Shown here: in pieces, positions 1-11,635 of the stretch
Layout of the letters: each line of letters opens with the position of its first letter
How positions within the stretch are numbered: the first letter of the stretch is position 1
Source: Prosopocoilus inquinatus
Lineage: Eukaryota; Arthropoda; Insecta; Coleoptera; Lucanidae
Assembly: GCA_036172665.1 (NCBI GenBank)
Contig: CM069875.1
Coordinates: 25,389,806 to 25,453,805, forward strand
Direction: 5' to 3'
Length of the DNA: 64,000 nucleotides
The notes under the pieces: model-generated
What the model was told of the DNA's origin: nothing
Seen by the model: only the letters and a program-made list of their open reading frames with translations
Databases searched by the model: none
Made by a program: the position numbers and the translations under genes

Positions 1-1560
1 ATTATTTACACTTTCGGAAATTAGTAGTTTCACCTTTCAATTAGTAACAAAGTTTGCAAACTCCTGAAATCCTTTGCCATTAACTAAGCTATCAGGCGAC
101 TTAAGTAAATCTGAAACTATAATTTCATCTATTTTATAGAGGTACTGTAAACAATGTCTTTCCTGTGTATAATAACAATAACTAATCTGACGATTTATTG
201 CACGCAAGCTTAAATAAATATTATAGCTTGTTCCAAAAATGTAAAAATTAATTTGAATTTAAGTAATCCTGAGATATTAAATTTCTTGAAACTTGAACCT
301 GAATTACAGCTATGAAAAATAAATTTAGAAATTAGTTGTACACAGAGTGATTCATAATAATTGTCCGACGCGTTACATACGTATTTACTAATATCAGGTG
401 CCTAGGTATGAAATTGCATAACAAGTATTTACGTGTCAAGCTTTGTAAATTAATCTTTACGGACGAGCTGGAAGTTTGTATAATAATAACAATCCAGTGA
501 GCCTAGTAAAGATTAATTGCAAAGCATGTCTGTTGCGTATAAACTTTTATTTTCATCTTCACATGGCGATTTTTAATTAATTTACTTTAATTTTTTTATG
601 AAAACATTTTTTTAATCGAAGGCGTTATTTCTAGGTAGACGTAGTCATGGTGATGTAAACAGACATTTTTCTACAAGCCTGTAAAATTTTACAGGTCTGT
701 TCCCGTAATTTATCGTTTACTTGGTTACCACAAACAACAAAATTAATCTGTAAAATATCAATTGCTAAGAAGGTCGAAATAAAATCCATTTATGAGAGCT
801 ATTTCGAAAATCAACCTTTTTTGAATCCCAAATAAAAACCGTTCGCATGGCACTATTGAGTATTTGAATGTAATGCGTCACGTGTTTTTAAAATCGGGTT
901 GAAAAACTGATTTAGAAAATGTGTCACTGTTTCAACAAAAAGCGAATGTTTTGTGATGTAACTTACCGTTTTTTTTTTAAGAGATACGCGATGTCACCTT
1001 CTTATTATGCGCTTTAGTCGCATGATTGATGAATGACTCACGTACGTCGGGTAATGCACCGCATTGTTTGGATTTTGTGGGCTCCAGCAAAATGAAGCAA
1101 TTGTGAAATTTTTCAACCGCGTTCAAAAACTCTTGTCGGTGGGTTCTAGTTTTATTAATTTTTTTGATATATTTTTTAGAAATATTAATTAAATACATGA
1201 TAAACAGAAATGGCAAATGTGTTCATTGTATCACTGTTTATACGGTCTGTTTGATTTTGACTGTCACAGCAGATATGTCGGCTACTGTTAGAGATACGAC
1301 AAAATGTTATAGAATGAAAGTTGTTCTACATTTAATTTTCTATTATCGGCCTAAATCGAAAAAACAATTGAGCATCGAATTTGTTAGATGCAGCAAATAC
1401 ATTCAAAATTTTAATTAGAATGTACACAATTTTATTACGTTTTCTAAAATTGGAAAAAAATTTCTTTACAACGATATATCACATGTCATAGATATCTAAT
1501 TAATTAGAAACATAAATCGGTAATTAACAAATGTATGAATTTATGAGAAACATTTCCTAA
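1..1560. other. AT-rich intergenic DNA, nothing recognised
   Basis: No coding region, RNA gene or terminal repeat can be supported here. The short open frames near 977-1418 lie in AT-rich sequence and match nothing I recognise. Confidence 0.5.
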
Positions 1561-1562
1561 AT

Positions 1563-1807
1563 ACGCATACACAAGTTCGATGTCTGCGCTATCCAATTTC
1601 TTTAGAAAACCATAAATAACATTACATTTTTGGTTCAAAGTTAACGTTCGTGTCTTGTTCATCTTTTATCGAGGTTTACTGCTGAATTTTCAATGTACTT
1701 TATTTTAAAACTGTACATATTACAACCCCTATGTCTCAGTTCCCTTGCTTTTCTCCGAATACTATCTACGATCAACGGGTTGGACACTTATTTTGAACCA
1801 TCCTGTG
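1563..1807. mobile_element. MITE fragment, right end only
   Basis: The stretch 1775-1807 (GGGTTGGACACTTATTTTGA then CCATCCTGTG) matches the right terminal repeat of the MITEs at 54757-55157 and 59021-59419. Some internal sequence also looks related, for example ACAAGTTCGATGTC near 1571 against ACAAGTTCGATATG near 54922. The left terminal repeat is missing, so this is a truncated or decayed copy. Confidence 0.45.
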
Positions 1808-2378
1808 TTTGGTTAACACATAATCTTACTTAATCTTGTTAAATTTAGAAATCGATAGAACTTCAGAAAACTATGCGACTTTCTTTAAAGTCATTGTTAA
1901 TGACGAAGAAGGTAATTTTTTCTTAAATTTTAATTTGTAAATGGTTTTTAGCAATAACGCCAAAAGTCTTACTATTTGGTATCATAATTGACTTTATCAA
2001 TTAGAAATAATCAGGACCCCGGCGAGGTCAAAATCCAATCGCGTGCGACTCCATATTTTGGCACCCTCTAGCAGATGAGTTGGGGCACACAAAAACGGTC
2101 AATTATCAAAATTATTAAAAGAAATTAAAAGAAACAAAGAAATGGAAAAACCAGAAAAATTAAAAAAAAATAAACATTAGGGAATTTTTCCTTCATTTTC
2201 TAAACATTTTCCTTCACTTTTTTCAAGTTATTTTTTTACCTAACAAAATTATTGTTACATTATTTTTTTTATAGAAAATTTGGCACACAAAAATTAGAAG
2301 ACTTTTCTATTTTTAATTGCCGCAGTTAACTGTTCTATTTTAGTCGACGTTTTGCCGTGTTTCATCAAAACTTCCATT
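1808..2378. other. AT-rich spacer
   Basis: No gene is visible. Motifs such as ATTTTCCTTCA recur around 2185-2220, as if outlying variants of the 21-bp repeat that follows. Confidence 0.35.
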
Positions 2379-2441
2379 CATTTTGAAAACATTTTCCTTC
2401 ATTCTGAAAACATTTTCCTTCATTCTGAAAACATTTTCCTT
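2379..2441. repeat. Three tandem copies of a 21-bp unit
   Basis: The unit CATTCTGAAAACATTTTCCT plus T repeats three times head to tail; the first copy differs by one base. Degenerate half-units lie just upstream. This is a small minisatellite with no spacers, not a CRISPR array. Confidence 0.85.
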
Positions 2442-5130
2442 CACTTTTTTCAAGTTCCTAATTGTTGCGAACCCTCAAAAACGAGTAGCCCAAACAGCGC
2501 GAAGCGCCTTCTTCTCATCTGACTAAGGACGCCTCTGTACAGACCCCTCCGGATTGCAAGCGGGTGAAGCCCACTTGTAGAAAAAAAGAAAAAAAATCAC
2601 AAAAGCAAAATGAATTTACATTTCTAAAAACTTAAAAAGTAAAATGTAATTTGTTATTTTTTTAACAAAACCGTAACCGTATTACTTTTACAAAACTGAC
2701 TTCCATGAATTGAGGTGTTATACGTAACTTTTTTGGCATTTCATAAAAAAATGGAGTTACTGGATTAATTTGCCAAAGTAATATGTCACCCTGTATACAT
2801 AAAACTATTTCGTTCTGAAACTTCTGGTGTCCTTAGAAGTTACCACACAAAAGTTTTTCCCTAAAGCACTCAGCTATTACTGCAAACACAAAATAAACAA
2901 GAAGAGACTAAAACTATAACGCCATGCGTTTGATTCGAAGGTAAGTTCGAATATATTCAAACGCTTATCCAAGTTACAAAACTCAATTTCCTCAGGGTTC
3001 ATTGCAACCACTGGAACAGAAACTTCTATTCGTACTTGGCAAGTTACTAGAATAAACTCTATGCACCACCTGCACCAACAAATCTTGAATTAATATGTGC
3101 GAATACGATTAGTTTTAATCGCAATTAATGAAATTCAAATTGAAATATGTACTTCCTTGTATAATATCGGTATTGCTACGAAGTAACTTAAATAAAATTA
3201 GGGAAGCTTTAATCAATAAAATAAAATCAATGTGAGAATTGATTAGAATCACGTTCGAATTCTAAATTAAATATTTTCGCAGTGCGGGGCAGTTTTAAAC
3301 TTTCTCGGCATGTAGAGAGTAAAATTAATTAAACATACTTTGCCTTGGTCCGTGAAAACTTACTTTTTTCAATTAAAAGTAAAAATCTGTTAATTTAATG
3401 TCAATGTACTATTTACAAATGAAATACCAATTTAAATTCCTTTATAGTCACATATTGCTATGTTTTTTTTATATATTTTAATATGTTTTTTTTTTTTTTA
3501 ATTCTACTGCAGCGTGCGGAGATTTAAAGGTAAAAGAAAAATGTAATAAGAAAAAGGTAACCTCATTTTCAAAAAGTAGCGTACTCATGCTAGTAAGGAA
3601 GCTGTCGAAGTATTTCAAGAAAGTGAAGCTTTTTTTATAAAACAGCCTTTGTCAACAATTTGATAAAGTCGAGATAAATATCTACGAGATGATGCCGTTC
3701 TCCTTATATCCAGACATATTAAAATATTTCCAAAAATATACATTTCAAATTAAAGACGCTTCAATATTTACCGGTTGGAAAAGCGGCCTTTCTAAAATAT
3801 ATACATTTAATTTTTCTCTAAAATGTATTATTTTTCTTGCAAAAACAGCTATTGCCAAACTTTTTTTTTATTTAACTTTATTAAAGTTCACTTTACAACC
3901 CACATATATTTCCGCATTATTTGAATCCATCAAACTTACAAAATATAGAAAAGCTTATAACAATAATCGTAATGATGTCTCTCTCGAGTTATTTAAAGTT
4001 TATTAAAGTTTAACCTAACACTTACCTATACCGGATCCACCACTGAAAGAAATCATACAACTTATATCAGCATAAATTGGCAGAACAGTTTAAATTGTTT
4101 ATTTCGTTCGATTAGACTGCTTTGCAAACGACTGTGTATGCGCTTACTTGCAGTGACGCACCCTGTGGATGTATACTTAAAAAAAACCGTCAGTGTGAGT
4201 ATTAATTTTAAGGAATCTCCGAAAAACAAACATTTATGTAGAAAATAAGTAAGCAAATAAATCTTCAGAGCTGCCAATCACAGACTAAATAACAAGGAAA
4301 AAAGCATGTGTAGTGATAAAAACACGAAATGTAACAAATGTGTAAATCGAGTTAAAGCTCAATTTAAAGGAAATAACTTAACGATTACACATTTAATAAC
4401 GTTGCGTGACAAACATATTTGACGAAATTATACATATAAAGAAGTATAAAAACCTGGAAACTAAAGAAAAATACAAATAAGAATATGTAATTAACCAAAA
4501 TATAAACTACTGATCACTTTTATAAGTAACTAGATATTCAGTTGATTATATAATTCGATCTACCAGAAAGTAATATAGCATTTAGCCAAATGCAACAAAT
4601 GAAAATACTAACTGTAAAAGCATTAAACCTAAACCATAAAATGTTGATACCAAACTAATCATAATCAAAGCTTCTGACAGGGTATACGTTATACTGTTTA
4701 AACCATACATTAAATACATACTTTAAAATTTTATATTGCGCGTTTTCTAACGTACTCTAATAACAATTATAAATAGGAAACCAAATAAGCACACTGTTTT
4801 TTTTTTCAATTCTTATCTGAATTAAATAATGGTAAAGAGTTTTTAAGGCGTCAGTATTAGAGAAAGTATTGCAGTTTCTTACGAATAAGACAAGAATTTT
4901 GGTAGCAATTCTGACCAGAGACAGTATTACCATGGGGAGAAAATTGAAGATTTAAATATAAAAATATCGTACGATTTCAAATACTTTAGCAAAGCTAGCA
5001 ATGTAGTAATAGGCCGGTAATTAGAAATTAAAGAGGAAACGCCAGTTTTCAAGACAGGACAAACTTTACTTAGTTTCTAGAGAGCAGGAGAAGCAGAACT
5101 TTTTCGTGGGAGATTACAAAGAATTAACAC
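2442..5130. other. Intergenic DNA, nothing recognised
   Basis: Apart from homopolymer T and A runs I see no gene or repeat family. The 105-codon frame at 3689-4006 has no recognisable domain and a length expected by chance in DNA this AT-rich. Confidence 0.4.
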
Positions 5131-5414
5131 TTTTTTTTTTATCTGTGGTGTTTGCCCAACGGGTCTTTAGTCATAAACTTGTCAGGACCTCAGGAGTGAA
5201 AGTGTCTTTTTGTGTGTGTAAAGTGTTCCATGGCTTTGTTACTTCCAACCTCCTTGCCGTTTAAGGGGAAGCAGTGTCGAATTATATCCCCAATACTGAA
5301 GGGTACTTGAAGTGAGTAACGACCATCCGCGTGAAATATCTCCAACGGGGTGCGAACCCACGACCTTACGATTGTAAGACCGGTCCCTTACCAATGGACC
5401 GTTCATGCGGTTTT
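5131..5414 (-). mobile_element. tRNA-derived SINE, copy 1
   Basis: Read on the minus strand, the element starts with a tRNA-like head and ends with a poly(A) tail (ten T on the plus strand at 5131-5140). The head has an A-box-like region at 5383-5400 and a B-box-like GGGTTCGCACCCC at 5347-5359. A possible 9-bp target-site duplication, AATTAAYAC with one mismatch, flanks it at 5123-5130 and 5415-5423. The body is clearly homologous to the copies at 8951 and 11636. As with other SINEs, it would be transcribed by RNA polymerase III and mobilised in trans by a LINE. Confidence 0.75.
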
Positions 5415-5423
5415 AATTAATAC

Positions 5424-6418
5424 TCCTATTATACTACAACCTTTAAAAAGGAAACAAGAAATTTGATCGTGAAGTAAATTTTTTCTTATCAATCTGATTA
5501 ATATTTAAGACAAATGTTGGAATTTCTTGTCTTCTGGACAAGAACTCTTTGTCAACGTTTCATCTGGCTCATACAGGAATTCTTTATAACTGTTACGTAG
5601 GTTATTCTGTTCAACAATGAGATTGACTGCAATTACAGTGGCAGTAGAAAGAAGATTTAATTGTTTTAATTTGGAAATTAATTAACACACCAAGTATCGA
5701 ATAAATTACTATTTTACAGCTCGTAGACGTCCTTCACATCTTAAACACCATAATTCTTTATCTGCCGCGAATTTTCTTTGATTTTTTCTTCTCATAGATT
5801 TCTTCATTTCTTTCTTCTTTTATCACGTATTCTGATATTTACTGCTTAATTTTCTCGTTTTAACATCTGTCATCAGCTGTTAACGTCTAAATGATTTTAT
5901 CGGTTAAGCCATCTATAGCCTAATTTCTCGATGACCCCCTACCACCCTATTACTTCTGTATTAACAATTTTCGACAGATTAACTATTGCTCAATATATGA
6001 GAAATATACTTTTTTGACTATTTACTAAAATAAACCATGATACAAATGTGCCAAATGAAATGAGTATAATGTTCCTAACATCGCCTAACTATAGTTAGGC
6101 TATATTCACACCGTTGAAGCAGCTAAAATAATCTTTTTCGAAACAGTTTGACAATTTTTTAATGGAAATTAGAAGGCGTTTCTTTTCCTATGCTCTTTAA
6201 ATAGCCATTTAACCATTTAAACCATGCTGAAACAATTGCTGTCAAATTGTGTTGACTGAAAGCATTTGGATCTTTTGTAGTATTCTAAATTTATTCTGCT
6301 TTGTTATTATATTTCAAACAAATTAGTGTTTTCTTACGTCTTTACCTTTGCCAGCGTTTCAGTCTTTCCAAAGAATCATGAACAAAAACAAATAACAATA
6401 ACTTCAGCAACGTTCTTC
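5424..6418. other. Intergenic DNA, nothing recognised
   Basis: AT-rich sequence with no supported gene or repeat. Confidence 0.4.
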
Positions 6419-7111
6419 TATGGGGTGAGTATTTTTCGATGTTTAGCATGGGGATCTTGGAAACTTTCAGAGCTAGAGAGACGGTTAGATGGGGAAAGAT
6501 TTGTAGTTTTAGGTGGTCAATTTAATACAGCTTTTGTTTCTTACTTAAATATATTTCGGTTGTTCTTGATTTTAGAGGAAAGTTGTAAAGGCAAAAAGTT
6601 GTACAGAATTCTTAATGTTCTTAATTAAATAGTCGAACTAAATTTTCCATGTAATTTCCCATTTTTGAGTTATGACATAAACATCGGTTTTTTAAATGGA
6701 AACCCTAGTAATTTTTTTACCTTTTCAATGATGTATCATTCGATATGTTTATTTAAAAAAGCGACGGAGATTCGGCAATTTCTATTAAAAAAAAAAAACT
6801 GATGTGTATGTCACAACTCAAAAGTGGAAAATTACATGGAACATTTAGTTAATTAAGTACATAATTCTGTACAACTTTCGCCTTCACAACTTTTCTTTAA
6901 AATGAAGAATAACCAAGCTATATACATTTAACGAAATTATAAAAAATCAGTTTTTTCGAAATATCTAGCCAGCTGTGAAGTTTAAGTAAGAAACAAAAGC
7001 TGCATTATAGTGACCTCCTAAAACTACAAATCTTTCTTTATTTAACAGTCTCTCTAGCTCTGCTATTTTCCAAGATCCCGGTGCTAAACATCGAAAAAAA
7101 CTCACCTTGTA
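6419..7111. mobile_element. Inverted-repeat (fold-back) element, about 690 bp
   Basis: Two arms of about 300 bp face each other. The left arm begins TGGGGTGAG then TTTTTCGATGTTTAGCA; the right arm ends with the complement of ACAAGGTGAG followed by the same motif. Both arms then share GATCTTGGAAA, GAGCTAGAGAGAC and AGATTTGTAGTTTTAGG. TA lies outside both ends, which would fit a TA target. The 100-codon frame at 6326-6628 overlaps the left arm and is not a credible gene. The superfamily is uncertain. Confidence 0.7.
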
Positions 7112-7749
7112 TCAGAAAGAGTTAGATATTGATAAAGGGAAAGGATGGTGACGCAGTTCAAATAGAAAGCTCTGATAAAGAATGAATTGTCGATGTTATC
7201 GCGAAAATCTTCTAGTTATTTCGGGTAAGAGCTCTTGTTAATTATTATTGAGTCACAATGCTTCTGAGGTATAGGAAGTTGTACTTTATCAAGTCGTAGT
7301 TTCACCTTGAAATTGCAATATGAGAAGATATAGCGGCATTTCTATAAGGAAATCCTAATTGGATTATAAAAATGCCTCCATTCATTTTATACAAATTTCC
7401 AAGTCCACGTGGACTAATTTATACTCTGTCGTATGTAATAGAAAGAGAGATCCTTTAACATACTAGTTAATCGCATAACAAAACCTAGAAATTACAACCA
7501 ATAGTATTCATCCGTGATCTTTTTTTCTATCATTTCTGGAACCGTAAATAGTGCACCATTTTTCTTTAACTGGATTTCATTGGAACGAGCACGTCGGCGA
7601 TGCGTTCATGAAGAGGTTCTACACTTTTGTTGACTGACGCTTTCGTTTGTAAAGCGCGAAATTGTGAAACTACAACTTCATAAAATGCATCGAAGTATAC
7701 CTTGTAAAATCAAATATTTTATTGCCTCTAAATGTGACTTCAATCCTAA
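7112..7749. other. Intergenic DNA, nothing recognised
   Basis: No supported coding or repeat feature. Confidence 0.4.
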
Positions 7750-7920
7750 GGGCCGGTTTTCATTATTAATTCAGAGTTTAACCGGAGTTTAGTGTAAAAG
7801 AAGTTTTCGCTTAATGATCAAGCAATAACTGTTTGATCAAAGAACAGAAAAAAGGAAAAGAGGTGAACTGAATGCACGTGAACTGAAGTTTAAACCAATA
7901 CGTATTGCGAAATCTGGCTC
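7750..7920. mobile_element. Harbinger-like MITE, degenerate
   Basis: The ends are imperfect inverted repeats: GGGCCGGTTTTC on the left and the complement of GAGCCAGATTTCG on the right. They are flanked by TAA (7747-7749) and TTA (7921-7923), so the TWA duplication is not identical. The left end resembles GGCCCGGTTTTTCAAT of the element at 10015. Similar sequence (TTTTCATTAATTCAGAGTTT) recurs as a fragment near 16563. Confidence 0.5.
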
Positions 7921-7923
7921 TTA

Positions 7924-8296
7924 CAGATCTAGATTTTTTTTCTTAATTAAGTATACATGTAAAATGAATATTCAGTTGCAAAATCACTTGATACTTTGTG
8001 TCTTCTTCTGATTCACCTTAAAATGGACACTTTGTTTTCAGTTCAATGAACAATCGACAGTTTCTTTTTCTTAAAACGAAAAAGTTGAAAGATATGTCTA
8101 GTCTAGTTAATTATAAAGAAACGTCTTTTAGTTCTTGTAATTGAATTCTAAATGATTTTTTTTTGTCTAAAGCGCTGAGAGTAAAACTCAAAATATTGCT
8201 TAATATTTATATATTTGGTATTTGGTGATGTATTGATACAGGGTAAATTTATAATGTTACGACTTAAAGCTAATGATCCCTATTTAAGCTATTCGT
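7924..8296 (-). other. 3' flank and probable 3' UTR of allatostatin C
   Basis: This stretch lies directly downstream, on the minus strand, of the allatostatin C stop codon. No other feature is visible and no polyadenylation site can be assigned with confidence. Confidence 0.3.
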
Positions 8297-8500
8297 TCAT
8301 TTCTTGAAGCAGCTGACGGGGTTGAAATAGCACTGTCTGAAACGGCTCTGCCTCTTCATTTCCGGTCCGCGGATCAGGCGCTCCCATCCTACTGGAAGAC
8401 GGTTGGTGTATTCTTCTAGGCGCTGAACTATTTGTTCTAGCTGCTCGTTAGTCAGGCCTGTCGAATCGATTAGGTTTGACGTATCTTGATCTGATGTTGC
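8297..8500 (-). CDS. AstC: Allatostatin C precursor, last coding exon
   Basis: This exon encodes the C-terminal 67 residues of an allatostatin C (PISCF) neuropeptide precursor and the TGA stop. Its last residues are a KR cleavage site, then QSRFRQCYFNPVSCF, then KK. The family hallmark is visible: two cysteines separated by six residues (CYFNPVSC) that would form the disulfide ring, a terminal Phe, and an N-terminal Gln able to cyclise to pyroglutamate. The usual insect form has Ile where this one has Val. Upstream the exon encodes an acidic spacer (TNEQLEQIVQRLEEY). It starts at a good 3' splice site (TTTGTTTTTTCAG on the minus strand) in phase 0. The exon carrying the signal peptide was not found. 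In insects the secreted peptide inhibits juvenile hormone synthesis and has myoregulatory roles; it acts through somatostatin-type receptors. The family assignment is very secure. Confidence 0.93.
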   Translation of the reverse strand, partial: ATSDQDTSNLIDSTGLTNEQLEQIVQRLEEYTNRLPVGWERLIRGPEMKRQSRFRQCYFNPVSCFKK

Positions 8501-8502
8501 CT

Positions 8503-8950
8503 GAAAAAACAAATTTCCTCATTACTACGTTTTTCAGTTTGAGCATGCTTTCGGATAATATTTGCCGCAATAGAATATTGCTTTATCATAGCTAAAATTG
8601 ATGGTTTAATTGTTTAGCGTTAAGTAACATAATTGCCTGGGAATGAGCTTCGAGTTCTTTTGTGTCACTTACTGACAATAAAGTAACAACATGCCGTTAG
8701 CGTATAATCAGCGATTCCAACAGGGTTCTAAAATTTTCCCTAAGCGTCCGTGCGACTGAAATAGGAATAGCGACAATCGATGGTCTATGCCACACGACAA
8801 CGTCAACACGGCTTAAATTGGTGGGAGATCTAGGATAATTTTTAAACCCTTATTGGGATCACTGCATACAATGTGACTTCAGTGGAAACTGCCTTTGTAG
8901 AGAATTATAAATAAGAGTGGTCCTAAAATTCTCTTAAGGAATAGCAATAT
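8503..8950 (-). other. Start of the intron upstream of the allatostatin C exon
   Basis: The 3' splice site AG is at 8501-8502 (minus strand). No exon with a signal peptide and matching donor was recognised between here and the paralogue at 15.7 kb. Confidence 0.4.
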
Positions 8951-9404
8951 ATTTTTTTTATCTTTGGTGGTTCCCCAGCGGGGTCTTAAGTCATCGACTT
9001 CTCGAGACTTCAGGAGCGGGAATGTATTTTGAGTGTGTAAAGTGTTCCATGGCTCTGTTAATTCTAAACATCTTCGCTGTTGAAATGGAAGTGTCGAATT
9101 CTAATTGTACAGAGCGTCATTAAGAAAATACAATCTTCTCTCTCTGGAACAGAGGCGCGTTGCTGCTGATATCATATTTGTTTTTAAAGTTATGATCAAT
9201 TACATTGATTGCCAAGAATTGCTACCACAGTATAACGTTTGCGTACCAAAATACGAATCTAGGTATCCGAGGACTTTTTGTCTTGATAGTCAAAGAGCGA
9301 ATGTCGGTACAAATTCAAATTTACATATTGTGTCATTGTTTCAATTGTGTCGTGAATGATATCGACATTTTCAATGTTCAGTCACTTGGACCGTTCAGGC
9401 GCTA
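8951..9404 (-). mobile_element. SINE copy 2, interrupted by a LINE fragment
   Basis: The poly(A) tail and 3' body of the SINE (minus strand) run from 8951 to about 9100. The extreme head end (complement of CTTGGACCGTTCAGGCG) reappears at 9384-9401. The roughly 280 bp between them is not SINE but a piece of a non-LTR retrotransposon (see 9105-9390). The central part of the SINE, including the B-box region, is missing. Confidence 0.6.
9105..9390 (+). pseudogene. Non-LTR retrotransposon fragment, region C-terminal to RT
   Basis: The frame from about 9123 reads LLSLEQRRVAADIIFVFKVM, then INYIDCQELLPQYNVCVP, then an Arg-rich stretch and NVGTNSNLHIVSLFQLCREW. This is the pattern of the region after the reverse transcriptase in Jockey-type elements: a 'LxxRR...D..F.yKi..g.id...LL..i...VP' block followed by a 'tnyg.nSpi.r....yN' block. 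The fragment has no start and its frame shifts near 9360. It is embedded in a SINE. The assignment rests on motif pattern only. Confidence 0.6.
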
Positions 9405-10014
9405 ATTTGATAATAATATTTTAGATTTGTTAGTACTAGTCTTAACAAATGATGTGTATTTTGGAGATAGGCCGTAACACCTACAGCTGACGGAGTTCAG
9501 TTTTCGAAATAATATTTCGTCCCAAACACAAACAAAAAAGCATTTGACAAATCTAAGAGTGCAGCTTATTTAAATAATTTTTGTCGAAACTTTGTGTACA
9601 TGACTCGGGTACAAGTGATAAATTTTAATAGCAATTTATGCTTATTATTTATTATGTTCTACTGTATGAATTAAGGCAATTTTAGCATCTAAGCGAAGTT
9701 CGAACTTTGTACATATCAGAGACGAAAAAGTTTGATTTGTTGAACCATATGCTCTCCCAAACTATAAAATTTATGACGAACGTGTCCGATAACAATTTTT
9801 CAGTGGAACACTAAGACATATAAAGGATATTATCGAATTAAGTTTTATATAAATTTAGTTAGTTTGAGTGAGGCGACATGAGACTACTCACGTTGAAGTA
9901 CTTTTTGTCCTCGTTTTGGGCTCTGTAACCTTGAGTTTTTCGAATAAAATTACGGGCGACCTCCCCATTAGGAAGTTTATTCTACTAAAGACTTTTAAAG
10001 TGATGAATTCCTTA
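9405..10014. other. Spacer, nothing firmly supported
   Basis: No gene is visible. The plus-strand frame overlapping the start of the next MITE is a shadow of repeat sequence. Confidence 0.35.
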
Positions 10015-10347
10015 GGCCCGGTTTTTCAATTGATTGGTAAAGTGATGGTTATTTACCACTGGGATAAATTTAACCTCTTTGGTAACGTGCTGGTTAAACA
10101 AAATGTTCATTTTTAATTATAAATGAAATACCAAAGAAGTAGAGTCGTACAGTTGCTCCTACACATTTATGTATCCCCTCTACATGTTTACCGCTACCAA
10201 GCAAATTTACTGGTTGTTAGTTTACCTCCTTGTTAAAAGGAATTTATGTCATTATTAAGACTACCAATACTTTGATAAACTCATTTTCTGTGCTAGCAAT
10301 AGAATAACACTAACAGTCACTTTACCAATAGATTGAAAAACCGGGCC
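10015..10347. mobile_element. Harbinger-like MITE, 333 bp, TTA duplication
   Basis: The terminal inverted repeats are GGCCCGGTTTTTCAAT, four or five variable bases, then TTGGTAAAGTGA, with only a few mismatches between the two ends. A perfect TTA duplication lies at 10012-10014 and 10348-10350. A TWA target duplication together with GG-starting repeats is typical of PIF/Harbinger MITEs. There is no coding capacity. Confidence 0.8.
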
Positions 10348-10350
10348 TTA

Positions 10351-11628
10351 ATAAGTGATTTGTTTTTGGACTGAACTAGGGTTATTTGTTAAATAACGAC
10401 ACTGTTTGGGACGCGTATCCTTGGGGAGGGGTTTCAAAAGAAAAGATGGTGCAGTTTATTTTCCTGTTGGGTTCACTTTACTTCTGCATTCTTCGACGTA
10501 CGATATTTGGGTGAAAACTAGCGAAGAAGCGGATCCTGGGGAGCTGTACTTTTCACGGACGAACAGGGATACACTTTTCCTGCTGGGTATCTTCAATACT
10601 ACTAGGTTGCATAACCATCGTTGTGTGGCGCCCTTCTCTGTAACACCTTTAGAGCTTTCCTACGCGCTAGGTGCTTCTCTTGTCACGAAACGTGGCAATT
10701 ATTGCATGTAATGGCTACTTGATATAGTTACATTGTACACACAAGCTGGTGCTCTATCTTGTAGTATAGTGCTAAGTAGACATGTTAATGATTTCTCACG
10801 TAATCTAGCACATATGCGCCCACGCTGGTGCTCTCTTTTGTAATATATCATCACCTACGGTAGGGGACTATAAAATCCGACAAAAATTTGATACGTTGTG
10901 CGTAATTATACAAATTTGGTTAATCACGCTCTTATTGAGGTTGTTTCTATCAAACTGTAATTTTAATAATAAAATTTAAATTACACGTCAGAATTACTAA
11001 TGACATTTTGAATATGTGCAAACGTCAGAAATATTAAAGTCAGGTTTACATTAACAAAATAACGTGCCCGGATTTTATTGCCCGCTACCGTAGATATGCT
11101 AGCGTTACCATCTAGCCAGCATCGCGTTAGTGTACAGTCGTGCACAACTTAAGTCCTACAATTTAACATTTTTGTGAACCTTGTAGTATAAGGTCTTAAG
11201 GGTGAAGTTTGCACGCAGGAGATACAATTAAGGGACGTACGACTTTACGATTATATAATAGCTGTAGCATATATGTGAGAGGCTAGACTACAATAGTGAG
11301 CATTAGCTGGCATGCTACTACTATAGAGTCCAGTCAATCATCAACTAATTGCTTACATCATCGATTTCACTTCTCCCATATACACTGTGACCTAAGAATA
11401 GTCTGAGTGTAACTTCTTCCTCTGGGATTCCACGACCTTCGGGAATTACTATAACAAAACCAGAGAGCCGAACCAGGAACTACATTGATCTGTATCCCAC
11501 ATTCATCCATCGTTTCACTAGGGAGCAGACCTTTCAAAAACTACTGGTCAGAAAGCGCTACTCCATCCGATGAACCTGCCAACTGCTGCATCCCTGAATT
11601 GTTTTTGTTTCACATTTCGTGAATAACT
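10351..11628. other. Spacer with a GC-richer 300-bp patch
   Basis: The patch at about 10400-10710 is visibly richer in G and C than its surroundings and is open for 101 codons on the plus strand from a TTG, not an ATG. I recognise no domain in it. The segment 11340-11600 is also GC-richer; on the minus strand it contains a 41-codon open stretch ending at a possible GTAAGC donor, too weak to call an exon. Confidence 0.3.
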
Positions 11629-11635
11629 GTTTACA

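Noticed and set aside
2379..2441. Short direct repeats, considered as a CRISPR array
   Set aside because: Units are contiguous without spacers and the genome is eukaryotic.
5347..5400. tRNA gene candidate (A- and B-box-like sequences)
   Set aside because: No acceptor stem and a poly(A)-ended body follows; two homologous copies with target duplications show it is a SINE head.
9890..9985. Minus-strand open stretch ending at a GTGAGT donor
   Set aside because: Short, not hydrophobic, with no plausible acceptor pairing and no similarity to a neuropeptide precursor.
11365..11510. Possible minus-strand middle exon of allatostatin C (41 open codons ending at a GTAAGC donor)
   Set aside because: No signal peptide and a weak acceptor. 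The known precursor size leaves no need for such an exon.
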